Shown: in pieces, positions 41,397 through 51,665 of the stretch | Numbering within the stretch: position 1 is the first letter of the stretch | Layout: each line of letters opens with the position of its first letter | NCBI RefSeq assembly: GCF_000350225.1 | Contig: NW_005179078.1 | Coordinates: forward strand, 10,836 to 74,835 | Direction of reading: 5' to 3' | Length of the DNA: 64,000 nt | Source of the DNA: Chondrus crispus | Lineage: Eukaryota > Rhodophyta > Florideophyceae > Gigartinales > Gigartinaceae | Notes under the pieces: model-generated | What the model saw: the letters and a program-made list of their open reading frames with translations, nothing else | The model's database searches: none | What the model was told of the DNA's origin: nothing | Translations under genes and position numbers: made by a program

Positions 41397-43967
41397 ATGA
41401 GCCAAGAGTTTGAGCCCTCGATCCGCTCCGAAGCGGCGGATCTGAGTCCGGCCGCTGTGCAGTCCCCATCCGCCCCGTCGGGCGACGGCGACGCAGGTCC
41501 TCGTGACCGCGAACCGTCGCTCGGATCCTCCGAGGAAAGAGCGGCGGCGATGTTCGAACGCATAGCCGAATACATCGAGGAAGTCCGTACTTCCCTTCGG
41601 ATCGATGTATCGGACCATGTATACACTCGATGCATGGCCGAACTCCGCTCCCTGCGTGAAGGGAGGTTCGATAGAGCGACGCAGTCCTTAGAGAATCTCC
41701 GAGCACTGATCGACGAGTTACACTCGCGGATCGTGCTCGTCGAAGACTCCCGTTTCGCCTCGCCCGGACCGTCCGGGCAAGGTCGTCCTGAGAGGCCGAC
41801 CTCGGTGAGACGACCCGAGGACCGAACCTCTCCGTCCGCAGAGCAATTGGGTGCGTTCGCGAACCTCTCCGCTGAGCTCGACGCCACTCGTCGGCGTGCT
41901 CGTGACATGGAACGTACCATGGCCGAAAGGCTACCCGGTGCCCCCTCGAGAGGGCCCGGTGGTACCGTACCTCCGAGCGCCGCCGCCCCCGAGGGTTGGC
42001 GTCCGACTGGTGCCGCTACCAGTCGGACTGCAGAAGGAAGCCGTCCTCCGATAGACGCGAACTTCGCGTCTGAGACCCAAGCCTTGCCGCCTATCGCCGG
42101 AAGTAGGCGGCAAGTGGACCGCGTATCGTACGCGGACGAAAAGGACCGTGGAGGAGCCGCCCGCGGATCCGGAGAACCGATGTTCTCCGTTGATCCCCGC
42201 TGGGGCGGCTACCCGCCGGCGAGTTACGCCGAGCATCCAGGTCCGGTAGACGTCCGTACGCTACCGGTTACCTCCTTCGGCACGCTGGGTCCCGCTGAAC
42301 CCGGGCTCGAGCCGGTACATACGATGATCCAAGAGTTCAGCGCCGTTGCTGACTATCGTATGTACCGCCTGGATAACACCTCGAGGCTCGTTACCTCGGG
42401 TGACGCGGGACGGATCGCGAAGTACGTCCAACGCTGTCGGGGGATCCGTCCCACGATGCGCAGCTTCGACGGTACCGACCCGATCCAGCTGCTGCCGTTC
42501 TTGAAGGATATCCGAATCACCTTCAACTCGCAACACCTGACCGAAGGTGTTGCGGTACGAGTCCTCGCGCACTTCCTCGAGCGCGACGCGGAGCGCCTGT
42601 ATACGAGTTATACGATGCGTGGCCTCCGCGCCGGCCAGCTCCACGACGACGTGAGCTGGCCGGGGCTCGTGAATCAATTCTTGAAACGCTACCTCACGGA
42701 CGACGTGTTAGGTGAAGCGTACGACGCTGTCGCTACGGCGCGACAGCAATCACATGAGACGGAAAGCACGTTTGCTGACCGACTCGAGACTGCTGCGTTC
42801 CGATGCACGGCAGTCTTCTCCGAACAGTCCCTCGCGCACTACTTCGTGCGGGGACTTGCACCGGCAACTCGTGCCGCAGTATCCGAAACTGTGCAAAGGC
42901 TGCCAGGCAGTCAAAAGACCGATCTTCCGACCATCCGCCGTATCGCCACGGCGGAAGGTACAACGTACCGCGCTCGGCGCGGTTTACCTCTGCCGGATTC
43001 GAAACCGGCAGGGAAGGCTGGCAGGACTACGAAGTCCGCCGCGACAAGTTCGCCCGCCTCGACCCTCCATATCGGGGAGAATGAGTGGCAGGCCGACCCT
43101 GTCCTCATTACGCAAGGAGCAGGGCCCGTGGGGGCACGAACCCCCTCACCGATGTCGACCGGAACGACATCGAGTTACGCGACCGCATTCGCGACCACTC
43201 CAAGAGTGGCAAGGGGTACGGACCCCCGGGTCGCAGAGCTCGACATATCGAGCCGAGATGCAGGAGGCGAAGCGCCTCGCGTGCCCCTCCTCACCGATGA
43301 GGAGGCGCGGCACGCGGCGACCTTCGCCTCAACGGACGGCAGCGCGTACGTGTGCTGGCTATGCCGTACGTACAGGCATGCCATGTACGCGTGCCCGTTC
43401 CTGTCGCCGGAACAACGGATGTTCACGGCGTACAGGAACTACCGCTACCAGATGGAGACGCGCCCCGGTGCGCGTAATCTCCTCCGGCAAGCGGTGGGCG
43501 AGGGCCGTCCCCCGCGTCAAGGTTTCCCGAACCGAACGGGTGGGGGCGCACGCTTCGCCCCCCGTGGAGGCGGGTACCGTCGTAACGAAGTCGATCGTCG
43601 GGATCGACCCGCCTATCGCCAGGCGGACACAAGGTACCCGCGCCAAGGAGAGAGAGGGGATCGAGACCGTTCTCGGTTACCCCAGCAGGTACAAAATGCG
43701 ATAATGTACCTGCAAGACTGGGTAGAGGATCCGTACCCTCTACCCACGGAGGGTCACGAAGGAGAGCCGACTCGCTTCGTCCCCCATATCCTGCGACGAC
43801 CGGACGCCGCAGGTCAAGGCCCGGAAGTACCGGAGTACTTCGCCAAGGCCGCCGAGCCGCAGTGGGGGAATCGTCCCGACCCACGCGACCGGATACCGGA
43901 AGAGGACCTGGCCGTCGATAGCCAGGAGGTTAGCTCCGATAGCACGGGTAGTTCGAAAAAAGGGTAA
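41397..43967 (+). CDS. E2 Gag
   Basis: 856 residues from the first ATG after the leader. N-terminal third: low-complexity with EYIEEVRTSLRIDVSDHVYTRC helix. Gag core about 310-530 (YRMYRLDNTSRLV, GIRPTMRSFDGTDPIQLLPF, FLKRYLTDDVLGEAYDAV, FVRGLAPATRAAVSETVQRL). CCHC zinc knuckle C653-x2-C656-x4-H661-x4-C666 for RNA binding. Gly/Arg-rich and acidic tails follow. The frame is intact. The coding sequence is a near-continuous chain of short hairpins, e.g. stems of 11, 9, 11, 7 and 7 bp between 42001 and 42188. The homolog is E1 31525-34092. Confidence 0.95.
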   Translation: MSQEFEPSIRSEAADLSPAAVQSPSAPSGDGDAGPRDREPSLGSSEERAAAMFERIAEYIEEVRTSLRIDVSDHVYTRCMAELRSLREGRFDRATQSLENLRALIDELHSRIVLVEDSRFASPGPSGQGRPERPTSVRRPEDRTSPSAEQLGAFANLSAELDATRRRARDMERTMAERLPGAPSRGPGGTVPPSAAAPEGWRPTGAATSRTAEGSRPPIDANFASETQALPPIAGSRRQVDRVSYADEKDRGGAARGSGEPMFSVDPRWGGYPPASYAEHPGPVDVRTLPVTSFGTLGPAEPGLEPVHTMIQEFSAVADYRMYRLDNTSRLVTSGDAGRIAKYVQRCRGIRPTMRSFDGTDPIQLLPFLKDIRITFNSQHLTEGVAVRVLAHFLERDAERLYTSYTMRGLRAGQLHDDVSWPGLVNQFLKRYLTDDVLGEAYDAVATARQQSHETESTFADRLETAAFRCTAVFSEQSLAHYFVRGLAPATRAAVSETVQRLPGSQKTDLPTIRRIATAEGTTYRARRGLPLPDSKPAGKAGRTTKSAATSSPASTLHIGENEWQADPVLITQGAGPVGARTPSPMSTGTTSSYATAFATTPRVARGTDPRVAELDISSRDAGGEAPRVPLLTDEEARHAATFASTDGSAYVCWLCRTYRHAMYACPFLSPEQRMFTAYRNYRYQMETRPGARNLLRQAVGEGRPPRQGFPNRTGGGARFAPRGGGYRRNEVDRRDRPAYRQADTRYPRQGERGDRDRSRLPQQVQNAIMYLQDWVEDPYPLPTEGHEGEPTRFVPHILRRPDAAGQGPEVPEYFAKAAEPQWGNRPDPRDRIPEEDLAVDSQEVSSDSTGSSKKG

Positions 43968-44107
43968 AGACGGTTACGTACACGCGGTCGCGTGAGCCGT
44001 CTTCTCCCCACGAACTAGACCCGACCCCGCGTGCTCGCCAAGGACACGGGGGGTATTGTCCGATAATACATCCCCCGCTACCGGAGGCGAGCACGGGAGC
44101 TCCTGTA

Positions 44108-46180
44108 ATGCCGATACAGGAGGGAGCGCATGTCGAGGCCTCCGAAGGCCCGACGTCAGGAGAACAAGACACCGGGACAGCCGACGTCCCGGTGAGGCGT
44201 AACGATGGCGACGGGGGCAACGACGACCGAAAAGATTCGGTCGACCCCCTGACTCCCGCGAGCCCAAGGTCGCCGGAGAGAGGTCCGTGTCGTACGGACT
44301 CGAGTAATCCGAGGGGCGTCACTGATCCGCGGACGCCCCAAGGAAGGGGGAGAAGGAAACGCAAGCGGGGCCAGCACCGAAACCGAAGGCCCCGACGGAA
44401 CGACCTCACCGATAAGGTCGCCCCGAAGGTTGTCGACGGCGTCATTTGCCTTATGACGTCGAAGATCTACAACGTCCTCGGCTCGATAGCCACCGAGGGA
44501 AATGCATTTAAACCCCGCACGATCGCTGTTGATACGTGCTCGGGGTATAATCTGGTGAGGAAGGCCGACCTTCCCCCCGATTGGACGCGTTACGTCGTGC
44601 ACGACGCACCTCTGCCAGGATTGGCAGGCGCGAATAGCAACCCCCTCAAGCTTTCGGCCGTCGTCCGCCTGGCGGTGCGGTTGAGGAACACGGTGTTCCG
44701 AATTCCGTTCGTAGTCGCGGACCAGCTCGCCGTGCCGGTCCTTCTCGGCACGGCCTTCATCGATACGCACGTGCGATGTATCGACATCGAAGCTCAACGA
44801 ATGGAGCTACGCCAAGGCGGTTCCGTCACCATCGTTGACGGAAAGGGGGAGTCGACTCCCCCTACCAGGCGACACGGGCGACACACGGGTCGGCCAGACG
44901 AACGCGAGGAGGCCCCGCAAGCGATCCGAATCGCCCGCTGGGTTACCATCCCCGCGATGTCACAAGCCCGCGTGCGTGTGACAACCGCGGGGAGGGGCCT
45001 CGTGTTCCTGGAACCCAAGCCCTCACTCCAACAATGACATGGAGTGAGGCTGACGAATGGCGTCGCGGAGGTCCTACCGAATCAGACCTTCGACGTCATC
45101 GTCGCGAATTTCTCACGACGAGAAAGGAGGCTTCCGAAGCACACCGTCGTGGGATACGCGAAGCGCAACCCCCTCGCGATCCTCACTCCCGAACGTAAGG
45201 TCGCCGAGGGGATCGCGCACGCGCTACACCTGACCGACTTGACCGATCAAGTCGGTGGGGTAGGAGTTGGCCGATCCAACTCCGACGATAAGACCACCGT
45301 CGGGGGCAGGGGGGTCGACCCGGTCGAACGGTCACCTTTAGGCCAACCGACGGCGAGGGGTACTGTACTCCCCCAGCAAAAGGCTCCCGAAAATCCACCG
45401 ATGGATTGGGAAAAAGAGATCGACCTGTCATACATCGATGATGACAAGCTCCGTGGCCACGTGCTCGAGATGCTCCGTAAGCACTCGAGTTTGTGGAGCG
45501 GTGCGCTTGGAACGATCCAAGCTAGGGAGCACCGCATCCCCCTCGAACCGGGAACGAAACCGATTCGTTCTATGCCCTATCGGAAGGGCGCGGCCATGCG
45601 CGAAATGGTTGCGAAGGAGGTCAACAAGATGTTGAACGCAGGGGTTATCGAACCAGCGAGCACCGAGTGGGCGTCCCCGGTGGTGCTCGTACCGAAGAAA
45701 GACGGCTCTCTTCGGTTCTGCGTGGACTACCGGCGTCTCAACGCGAAGACGGCAGCGGATTCGTATCCGCTGCCACGGATGGACGACTGCATCGACTCGT
45801 TAGGAGATGCAGCCGTCTTCACCACGCTGGACTGCAATTCCGGTTATTGGCAGATCCCGGTCGCTCCGGAAGACCGGGATAAGACCACGTTTACGACGCA
45901 CATGGGCACGTTTCGCCACTTGCGCATGCCGTTTGGACTCAAAGGGGCACCGGCCACCTTCCAACGTGCGCTCGACATAATACTCTCCGGAGTCCGCTGG
46001 CAAATATGCCTCGTCTATCTCGACGACGTGATCGTGTTCTCCCGTACGCACGGAGAACACGCGGGGCATCTCGATACCGTCTTGAGCTTACTGCGGAGTT
46101 CCGGTATCTCCCTTAAGCTCAAGAAGTGCAGCTTCTTCCGGCCGACGCTTTCAAGACTTTCACGTTCCCGAGGACGTTGA
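44108..46180 (+). pseudogene. E2 pol, proximal part: protease and RT, with TGA and deletion
   Basis: One frame from ATG 44108 with a single in-frame TGA (45035-45037); the second half opens with ATG 45044. Protease: AVDTCSGYNLVRKADLP and PVLLGTAFIDTHV. RT: WASPVVLVPKKDGSLRFCVDYRRLN, FTTLDCNSGYW, MPFGLKGAPATFQ, catalytic YLDD (residues 325-328 after 45044). At 46139 about 71 bp are missing relative to E1 (the HYLGHVISPGKLS segment), which shifts the frame to a stop at 46180. The TGA lies in the loop of a perfect 10-bp hairpin (45021-45049). The pol frame differs from gag; the gap is 140 bases. Confidence 0.93.
45021..45049 (+). other. Hairpin with TGA stop in its loop
   Basis: CCTCACTCCA (45021-45030) pairs with TGGAGTGAGG (45040-45049); the loop ACAATGACA contains the in-frame TGA. 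E1 has a sense codon (QHRHG) here. Confidence 0.6.
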
Positions 46181-48624
46181 CGCAAGTGCGCTCGTTCCTC
46201 GGGGCGTGTAACGTATACCGCCGATTCGTTAAGGGGTTCGCTAAGATTGCGCGTCCTCTGACCGACATGACGCGCAAGGATTCGGATCCCGATTTCTATA
46301 ACCCCACGGAGCTGCAACTTCAGGCGTTCGAGAACCTTAAGAAGTGCATGATCGCTCCGCCGATCCTCGCGTTGCCCCGGCACGGTCGTCCGTACATGAT
46401 AGACACCGACGCGAGTGCCTACCAACTCGGCTGCACCTTACTTCAGGAGCACGAAGAGCCGAACGACTGGCGCCCCGTGGGGTATTGGTCGTACTCACTG
46501 TCCGATAGTGAGCGCAACTACAGCGCTACCGAACGCGAGTGCTTCGCCGTAGTGTGGGCCGTCCGCACACTACGGCCGTACGTAGAAGGCACGAAGTTCG
46601 CCGTACGGACGGACCATGACGCCCTCCGATGGCTCATGTCCCTCACCGAGAGTTCCGGAAGACTCACCCGGTGGCGGCTACGTCTGGCTGAATACGATTT
46701 CACCATTCAGTACCGCCCCGGACGCGTGCATCAGGTGCCCGATGCCCTGTCACGACTCGTGTCGCCGAAGGTCGCCGATGACCTTCGCTCCACCGTCGAG
46801 GTGGATGACGACATCCCCACTTTCGACGGGGGCACGACAGTTCGAGACGTATCGAACGAGCTCGCGGACCACGCTTGTACCGCGAGCTGTGATCATCAGG
46901 CCGTCCATGTCTTCGTAACGACACGGAATCAAGCCGAAGCCCGAACAACGTCGCGCACACGGACGCGCGACGAACCGCGAGGTGACGACGAAGCCCCCGC
47001 TCTCCAAGGACCCAATTCGTTTTGGGAGGAGAACGACGAGTTCGACGCCGCCGACATCCAGCGCGCCGAAGACCCCGAGGCTGGCGCGCTCGACTCCCCG
47101 GTCGCCCCACCGCAGGACGACCTTCCGGCCCCTCTTACGATAGAGGAGATAGCCGAGGAGCAACGCGTGGATGACTTCTGCCAAACTGTTTTGGCACGAC
47201 AGTCAGAGTCCCGGGACTCCGCGTTCTTCGAGGACCACCAAGGGGTGCTCAAGCGGAGACACCCCTTCGACCCTGATATCGTTCAGGTGGTGGTACCTCG
47301 GACGCTCCGCGCCAGGCTCCTTCGCCTGTGCCACAACCCGGCCATAGCGGGGCATCCGGGCCAGAACCGTATGTACTACGCACTTCGACGCGAGTACTAC
47401 TGGCCCCACCTGGCTGCAGACGTGGCAGCCACGGTGCGAGGGTGTCGAACCTGCGCGATGAACCGGGTGAAGCTGAGGAAACATCTCAACCGATTGAGAT
47501 TGTTTCCAGCTACGAGGCCCCTCGAGAGCCTCGCGATCGACATCTTGGGGCCGCTCCCCAAGACGAAGACAGGAAAACGGTTCCTGCTCGTGATTACGGA
47601 CCGCTTCAGTAAGCTAACGCAAGTCGTTGCGCTCCGCACGATAACAGCGCACACGGTCGCAGTTGCGTTCTGCGACTCGTGGGTGTTCAAGTATGGCGTC
47701 CCTCGCACGTTGCTTTCGGACAACGGCCCTCAGTTTAATGCCAAGTTCTTCCACAGCACGTGCCGCGTTCTGGGGATAACGAATTTGTACACTGCGGCGT
47801 ACCATCCCCCGACGAACGGGCAAGTCGAGCGTTATAACCGAACAATCGCCTCGATGCTGCGGAACTACGTGGGTGAACACCAGGACGACTGGGATGTGTA
47901 CGTGGGGCCGCTTACGTATGCGTACAACTCCCACGTACATCGCACCACACGCACCACGCCGTTTGAGCTCGTGCTCAGCAGGCCACCGCCGGAGTTCTCT
48001 CTCCGACGGGCGGACGGCGACGCGCCCCCTTCCGATAGGGGGAACCAACGTGCCGAGTTCTTCAAGACCTTGGATTCGACTATCCAGAAGGCCTACGGGA
48101 GCCTGCGTCGGACGCAGGCTCGCTACAAGCGCGACTTCGATAAGCGCATACGACGTATTAATTCCCGCCTCCGTCCCGGAGAATACGTATATCTCAACCC
48201 CACCGATGGGGCTAAGACATCAAACAAGCTCGCTTCGCCCGTTGTCGGACCCTACCGCGTGCTCGCCAATGACCGCCGAACCATCACGATCGATCGTGAT
48301 GGGGTCACCGAGCGAGTCTCCGCCGACCGCTGCGTGTACGCGCCGTCTCCGATAGACGCGCCACGAGCAAGTACGACGACCCCGCGGGACCTCGCCGATA
48401 AGGTCACCGCGGGAACGCAGTATGCCGTCGAACGGCTACTGAGACATCGAGTCATGGAAGACGGAACTACGGAGTTCCTCATCAAGTGGGCGGATTACGA
48501 CGCGCCCACTTGGACTGCGCGGACTCACGTCCCGGAGGAGTTGGTGTCTCGTTACGCCCAACGCCTCCGGAGACGAACCGGCAGAGATCTCACCCAAACC
48601 GTGAACGCGGACGTTCACGCTTAA
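46144..48624 (+). CDS. E2 pol, distal part: RNase H, integrase, chromodomain
   Basis: The open frame begins at 46126; homology starts near 46144 (AFKTFTFPRTLTQVRSFLG). RNase H: DTDASAYQLGC, NYSATERECFAVVWAV, TDHDALRWL. Integrase: HHCC domain (HNPAIAGHPGQNRMYYALR ... CRTCAMN), catalytic D472, D532 and E568 (LAIDILGP, LSDNGPQFN, GQVERYNRT) with 35 residues between the last two, and a C-terminal barrel (RRINSRLRPGEYVYL). Chromodomain: VERLLRHRVMEDGTTEFLIKW and ADYDAPTWTA to the end, placing it among chromoviruses. The TAA stop overlaps a polypurine run. The frame is intact, so integrase could still be functional. Confidence 0.94.
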   Translation, partial: DAFKTFTFPRTLTQVRSFLGACNVYRRFVKGFAKIARPLTDMTRKDSDPDFYNPTELQLQAFENLKKCMIAPPILALPRHGRPYMIDTDASAYQLGCTLLQEHEEPNDWRPVGYWSYSLSDSERNYSATERECFAVVWAVRTLRPYVEGTKFAVRTDHDALRWLMSLTESSGRLTRWRLRLAEYDFTIQYRPGRVHQVPDALSRLVSPKVADDLRSTVEVDDDIPTFDGGTTVRDVSNELADHACTASCDHQAVHVFVTTRNQAEARTTSRTRTRDEPRGDDEAPALQGPNSFWEENDEFDAADIQRAEDPEAGALDSPVAPPQDDLPAPLTIEEIAEEQRVDDFCQTVLARQSESRDSAFFEDHQGVLKRRHPFDPDIVQVVVPRTLRARLLRLCHNPAIAGHPGQNRMYYALRREYYWPHLAADVAATVRGCRTCAMNRVKLRKHLNRLRLFPATRPLESLAIDILGPLPKTKTGKRFLLVITDRFSKLTQVVALRTITAHTVAVAFCDSWVFKYGVPRTLLSDNGPQFNAKFFHSTCRVLGITNLYTAAYHPPTNGQVERYNRTIASMLRNYVGEHQDDWDVYVGPLTYAYNSHVHRTTRTTPFELVLSRPPPEFSLRRADGDAPPSDRGNQRAEFFKTLDSTIQKAYGSLRRTQARYKRDFDKRIRRINSRLRPGEYVYLNPTDGAKTSNKLASPVVGPYRVLANDRRTITIDRDGVTERVSADRCVYAPSPIDAPRASTTTPRDLADKVTAGTQYAVERLLRHRVMEDGTTEFLIKWADYDAPTWTARTHVPEELVSRYAQRLRRRTGRDLTQTVNADVHA

Positions 48625-48632
48625 GGGGGGGG
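48601..48632 (+). promoter_or_regulatory. E2 internal stem-polypurine module
   Basis: GTGAAC...GTTCAC followed by TTAAGGGGGGGG at the pol stop. A second copy of the module is at 54362-54393 next to the 3' LTR. E1 has the same pair (about 25800 and 17173-17205). Confidence 0.75.
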
Positions 48633-51600
48633 CCCTCAACCGCTCCTTCGCGGATTAACCCCAGCCTGCACGAACAGACTAAAAAGGGGAACCGAAGGAG
48701 GACGGTGGACCCTATCGGAGGGTCACAGCCGGGGACGTGTTCAAGTCAAGGCATCTTGACTTCTCGTACGTCAAGGACGCGAGACATAAGAACAGGACAG
48801 TACGAACTGCCTGAAATCACGAGAGCCCCTCGGTGGGCGGAGCTAGGGACCAGAATGCCCGTCGCTTTGGTCTCAGTATAACCGAGAAGGGGGAGGCTCA
48901 CGTCGAGCTTTCAATCAGCATCCGTGTCGGAGAGACCGGCAGAAGACCGGATCATGACCCTCCCGGTGTTGGTCGTGCGCGAGGAAGCGCGCAAAACGCG
49001 TCTGCAGGTGCACAGACGAGCGAGGCTGCATTCGCCACAGCAGTAGCGAGGATAATTATGGAAGGGGGGGTAAGCGAAAGCAACTCAGCCTGAGGGGCAC
49101 CAGTATATGCGCACAGACGCGATACACCCCAAAACCGCCGCCGACACATGCCCCATAATAGGGAAAGTTACGGGGGAGGAGAACGTGGCACGTGAGCGAG
49201 TGCGCGCCATGCGCCAACACCGGTTGCGTCATCACCAAATCACCCCGCCATGACCCCCCTAAAATAACGGAAAATCAACGGTGGCAATTACACCAGCACG
49301 TGCAGGGCACACGGGGGTACTGTACGCCATACCAAAAGCAAGGAGAAGGCCGACGGCGCTGAGCTAGGGTACAACGGGTACCGGACAGGAGGTACACGAG
49401 TCCGCCCCCTCACCGAAGGAGAGGAAGGACACAGGTCGCACCACGCCTAACGTACGAGACGAAGGCCCAAAGAAGACCCGGGACGCGCGACCGAGGCGAA
49501 TTCCGTCCGGGAAGACGTGGCACGGCGCCGCCCGCACGCCGCGCCGTCTACGAGCCAAGAACAGCACCCCAAAAGATCGGGACGCTTCGGGGACGGACCC
49601 GACGAACTGGCGGCCGCCCCGAGGACGGCCCTTGGAGGTAAACGACGCCGGCATACTTGACAGACAGTACGTCCTAGCGGGAGACCTGTAAAGGGGTCTT
49701 GCTAAAAGGAACTGAGCCCCCACCCGGACGAGGGGAGAGAACGAACGACCGAATCGGGCACTGGCCGCACCGGCGGGGGTGTGAAGGGAGGAGCGTCCTC
49801 GAGCATCCGATCGTACCGGCGCACGCGGACCCACGGAGGAGTCATTTCCCGCGCGCTACCACGCCGCCTCCCGCCGCTGATCCGCCGTGAGGAGGAAGAC
49901 CGACGGGGTCAAATCCCGCTAACAATAACCCCGTCACGTCTACTTCCTCGGACAGACGTGAACCGTCCAGAACAACTGAAAGAAGCGCGACGCTGGCTTC
50001 GGCCGATTGGATCGCATCCTTCGAGCGCCCTAGCCAACCTTCCGAACTGCGACGAAGAGAGCGACTACTAGTGGGACGAGATCGAGTAGCCGCCGTCGCG
50101 TAGGGGGAATGTACTCTCCGACGCGACGCACGAGTCGGACATCGAGAGGGGAAGGGACCCTCGGTTCGAGAATATGCGCAAGGGACGTGTATGGGGATGG
50201 GCAGCGGGCAATCGAGCGTACCGCCCTCAGCCAGCCGCAAGAAAACCCTCCGGGGTCAGCTGTGATCCCTTGCGCGAGGGACGCGACGGAAACTGAGGTC
50301 ACCAGGCAGACGGCCATCGGGCGCACCATGGTGAAAGAGAACTCGCCCGACGAGGACTAGCGATCATGAGGAATCGACCCCTGACGGACAGGGGGTGACA
50401 GGGGAAACCCACAACAGACGTGTCGTAGGAGTACCAAAAGATCGTGATGGACAAAGAGAAGCAAACCGCACGGGAAATACGCGAGGAAGAGCTCGGAGCT
50501 ATGAGAGAGCATGGCCTTCCTTCCACCGGTGGAGGTCCACACTGATGATCGCTACTGTAAGTCAAGCCCGACCTTCCTGGCGCGAGACGGTATATATATC
50601 GCCTCAGGAAGAACCGCGACTATATCCCTTACGTTTTCCGTTGAACGGGTCACGTTGACCCTGAGACTGCCATGCCCCGAGGCCGTCCCACCCCGCACTA
50701 TAAGAATGATCGGACTGAGGACGTACCTCAATCGCTTGGAACTAGAGGGTCGGAGGACGCGAGTGGGCTCATACCACGCTACGGGTGGAGATGGAGAGTG
50801 TCGAGTCGCCCCGAGGGAGACGAGAGACGAGACCGCATAGCGCGCACGTTCCTCCGTCAACGCGTACACGAGAAGCGCGTTCCTCGAAAAAAGGGGGAGG
50901 CGACTAGCAAAAAGGAGCTCGCTCCACATACCCCTCAAGCCAGAAAAAGGGACTTGGAGGCAGCTCAGCCAATGAGAGCTCGTCAAGCTCGGTCGGAGCG
51001 TGACCACGATCCCAGCCGGGGCAATCCCTTTGAAGGGACGAAGGGAGACGCATTCGACAATGCCGTGCCCCATGGACCTCTCAGGATGTAGGGGCGCCAA
51101 CGCCCATTCCCGGCTCGTGCCCTCGCCGAGAAGGGTGCACGAGCCGGTTGGCGACCCGGAGCGCGAGCGTTCCCGGAGACACAGTACCGTAAGATAAATG
51201 CCTCACGGCCGCGGGATGGGAGAATGAGAACAATTCAGGCAAGGAGGTCAACGAGAGACCGATGGCACCCAACGAAACCACGGCAAACCTCACCACCGTA
51301 AACGACGTCTGGATACCGGACGGGCACGCCGTGCTTTCGTCACTCCCGAAGCGGCACCAGGGCTGTTTGACGAAGAGGAGGTTACGTTGCTGGGACGAAT
51401 ACAAGGAGGGAAAGAATGTTACTCGAACCGAGGCTCGAACCTCATAACGCCATCACTCACCTCCTCTACGACGAGGCGGGAGAGTAGACGGTGCCTTGAG
51501 GGCACAAGAGCAGGGGGGTTGAGGAAGGATTCGGATTTCTTTACGGTGACTACTGTCGCGAAAGCTAGCGACTCAGGTGGCGGAAGCAAACGGACGCTTA

Positions 51601-51665
51601 AGGGGCCTTACGGAGAAAGAGGGGCTAACAAAGGACGCGCAGGGAGCGCCGATAGACTCGACCGG
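48633..51665. other. E2 non-coding region, hairpin-rich
   Basis: About 3 kb without a supported gene on either strand. Purine-rich (GGAGGA, GAGGG) on the plus strand, with many short hairpins, e.g. AAGTCAAG/CTTGACTT at 48744-48763 and GACCCT/AGGGTC near 48708. It separates pol from the convergent antisense gene and may hold the 3' ends of both transcripts. Confidence 0.6.

Noticed and set aside
42601..42663. Hairpins in E2 as ordinary terminator or processing sites
   Set aside because: They are too many, lie inside conserved coding sequence, and recur at the same codons in E1.
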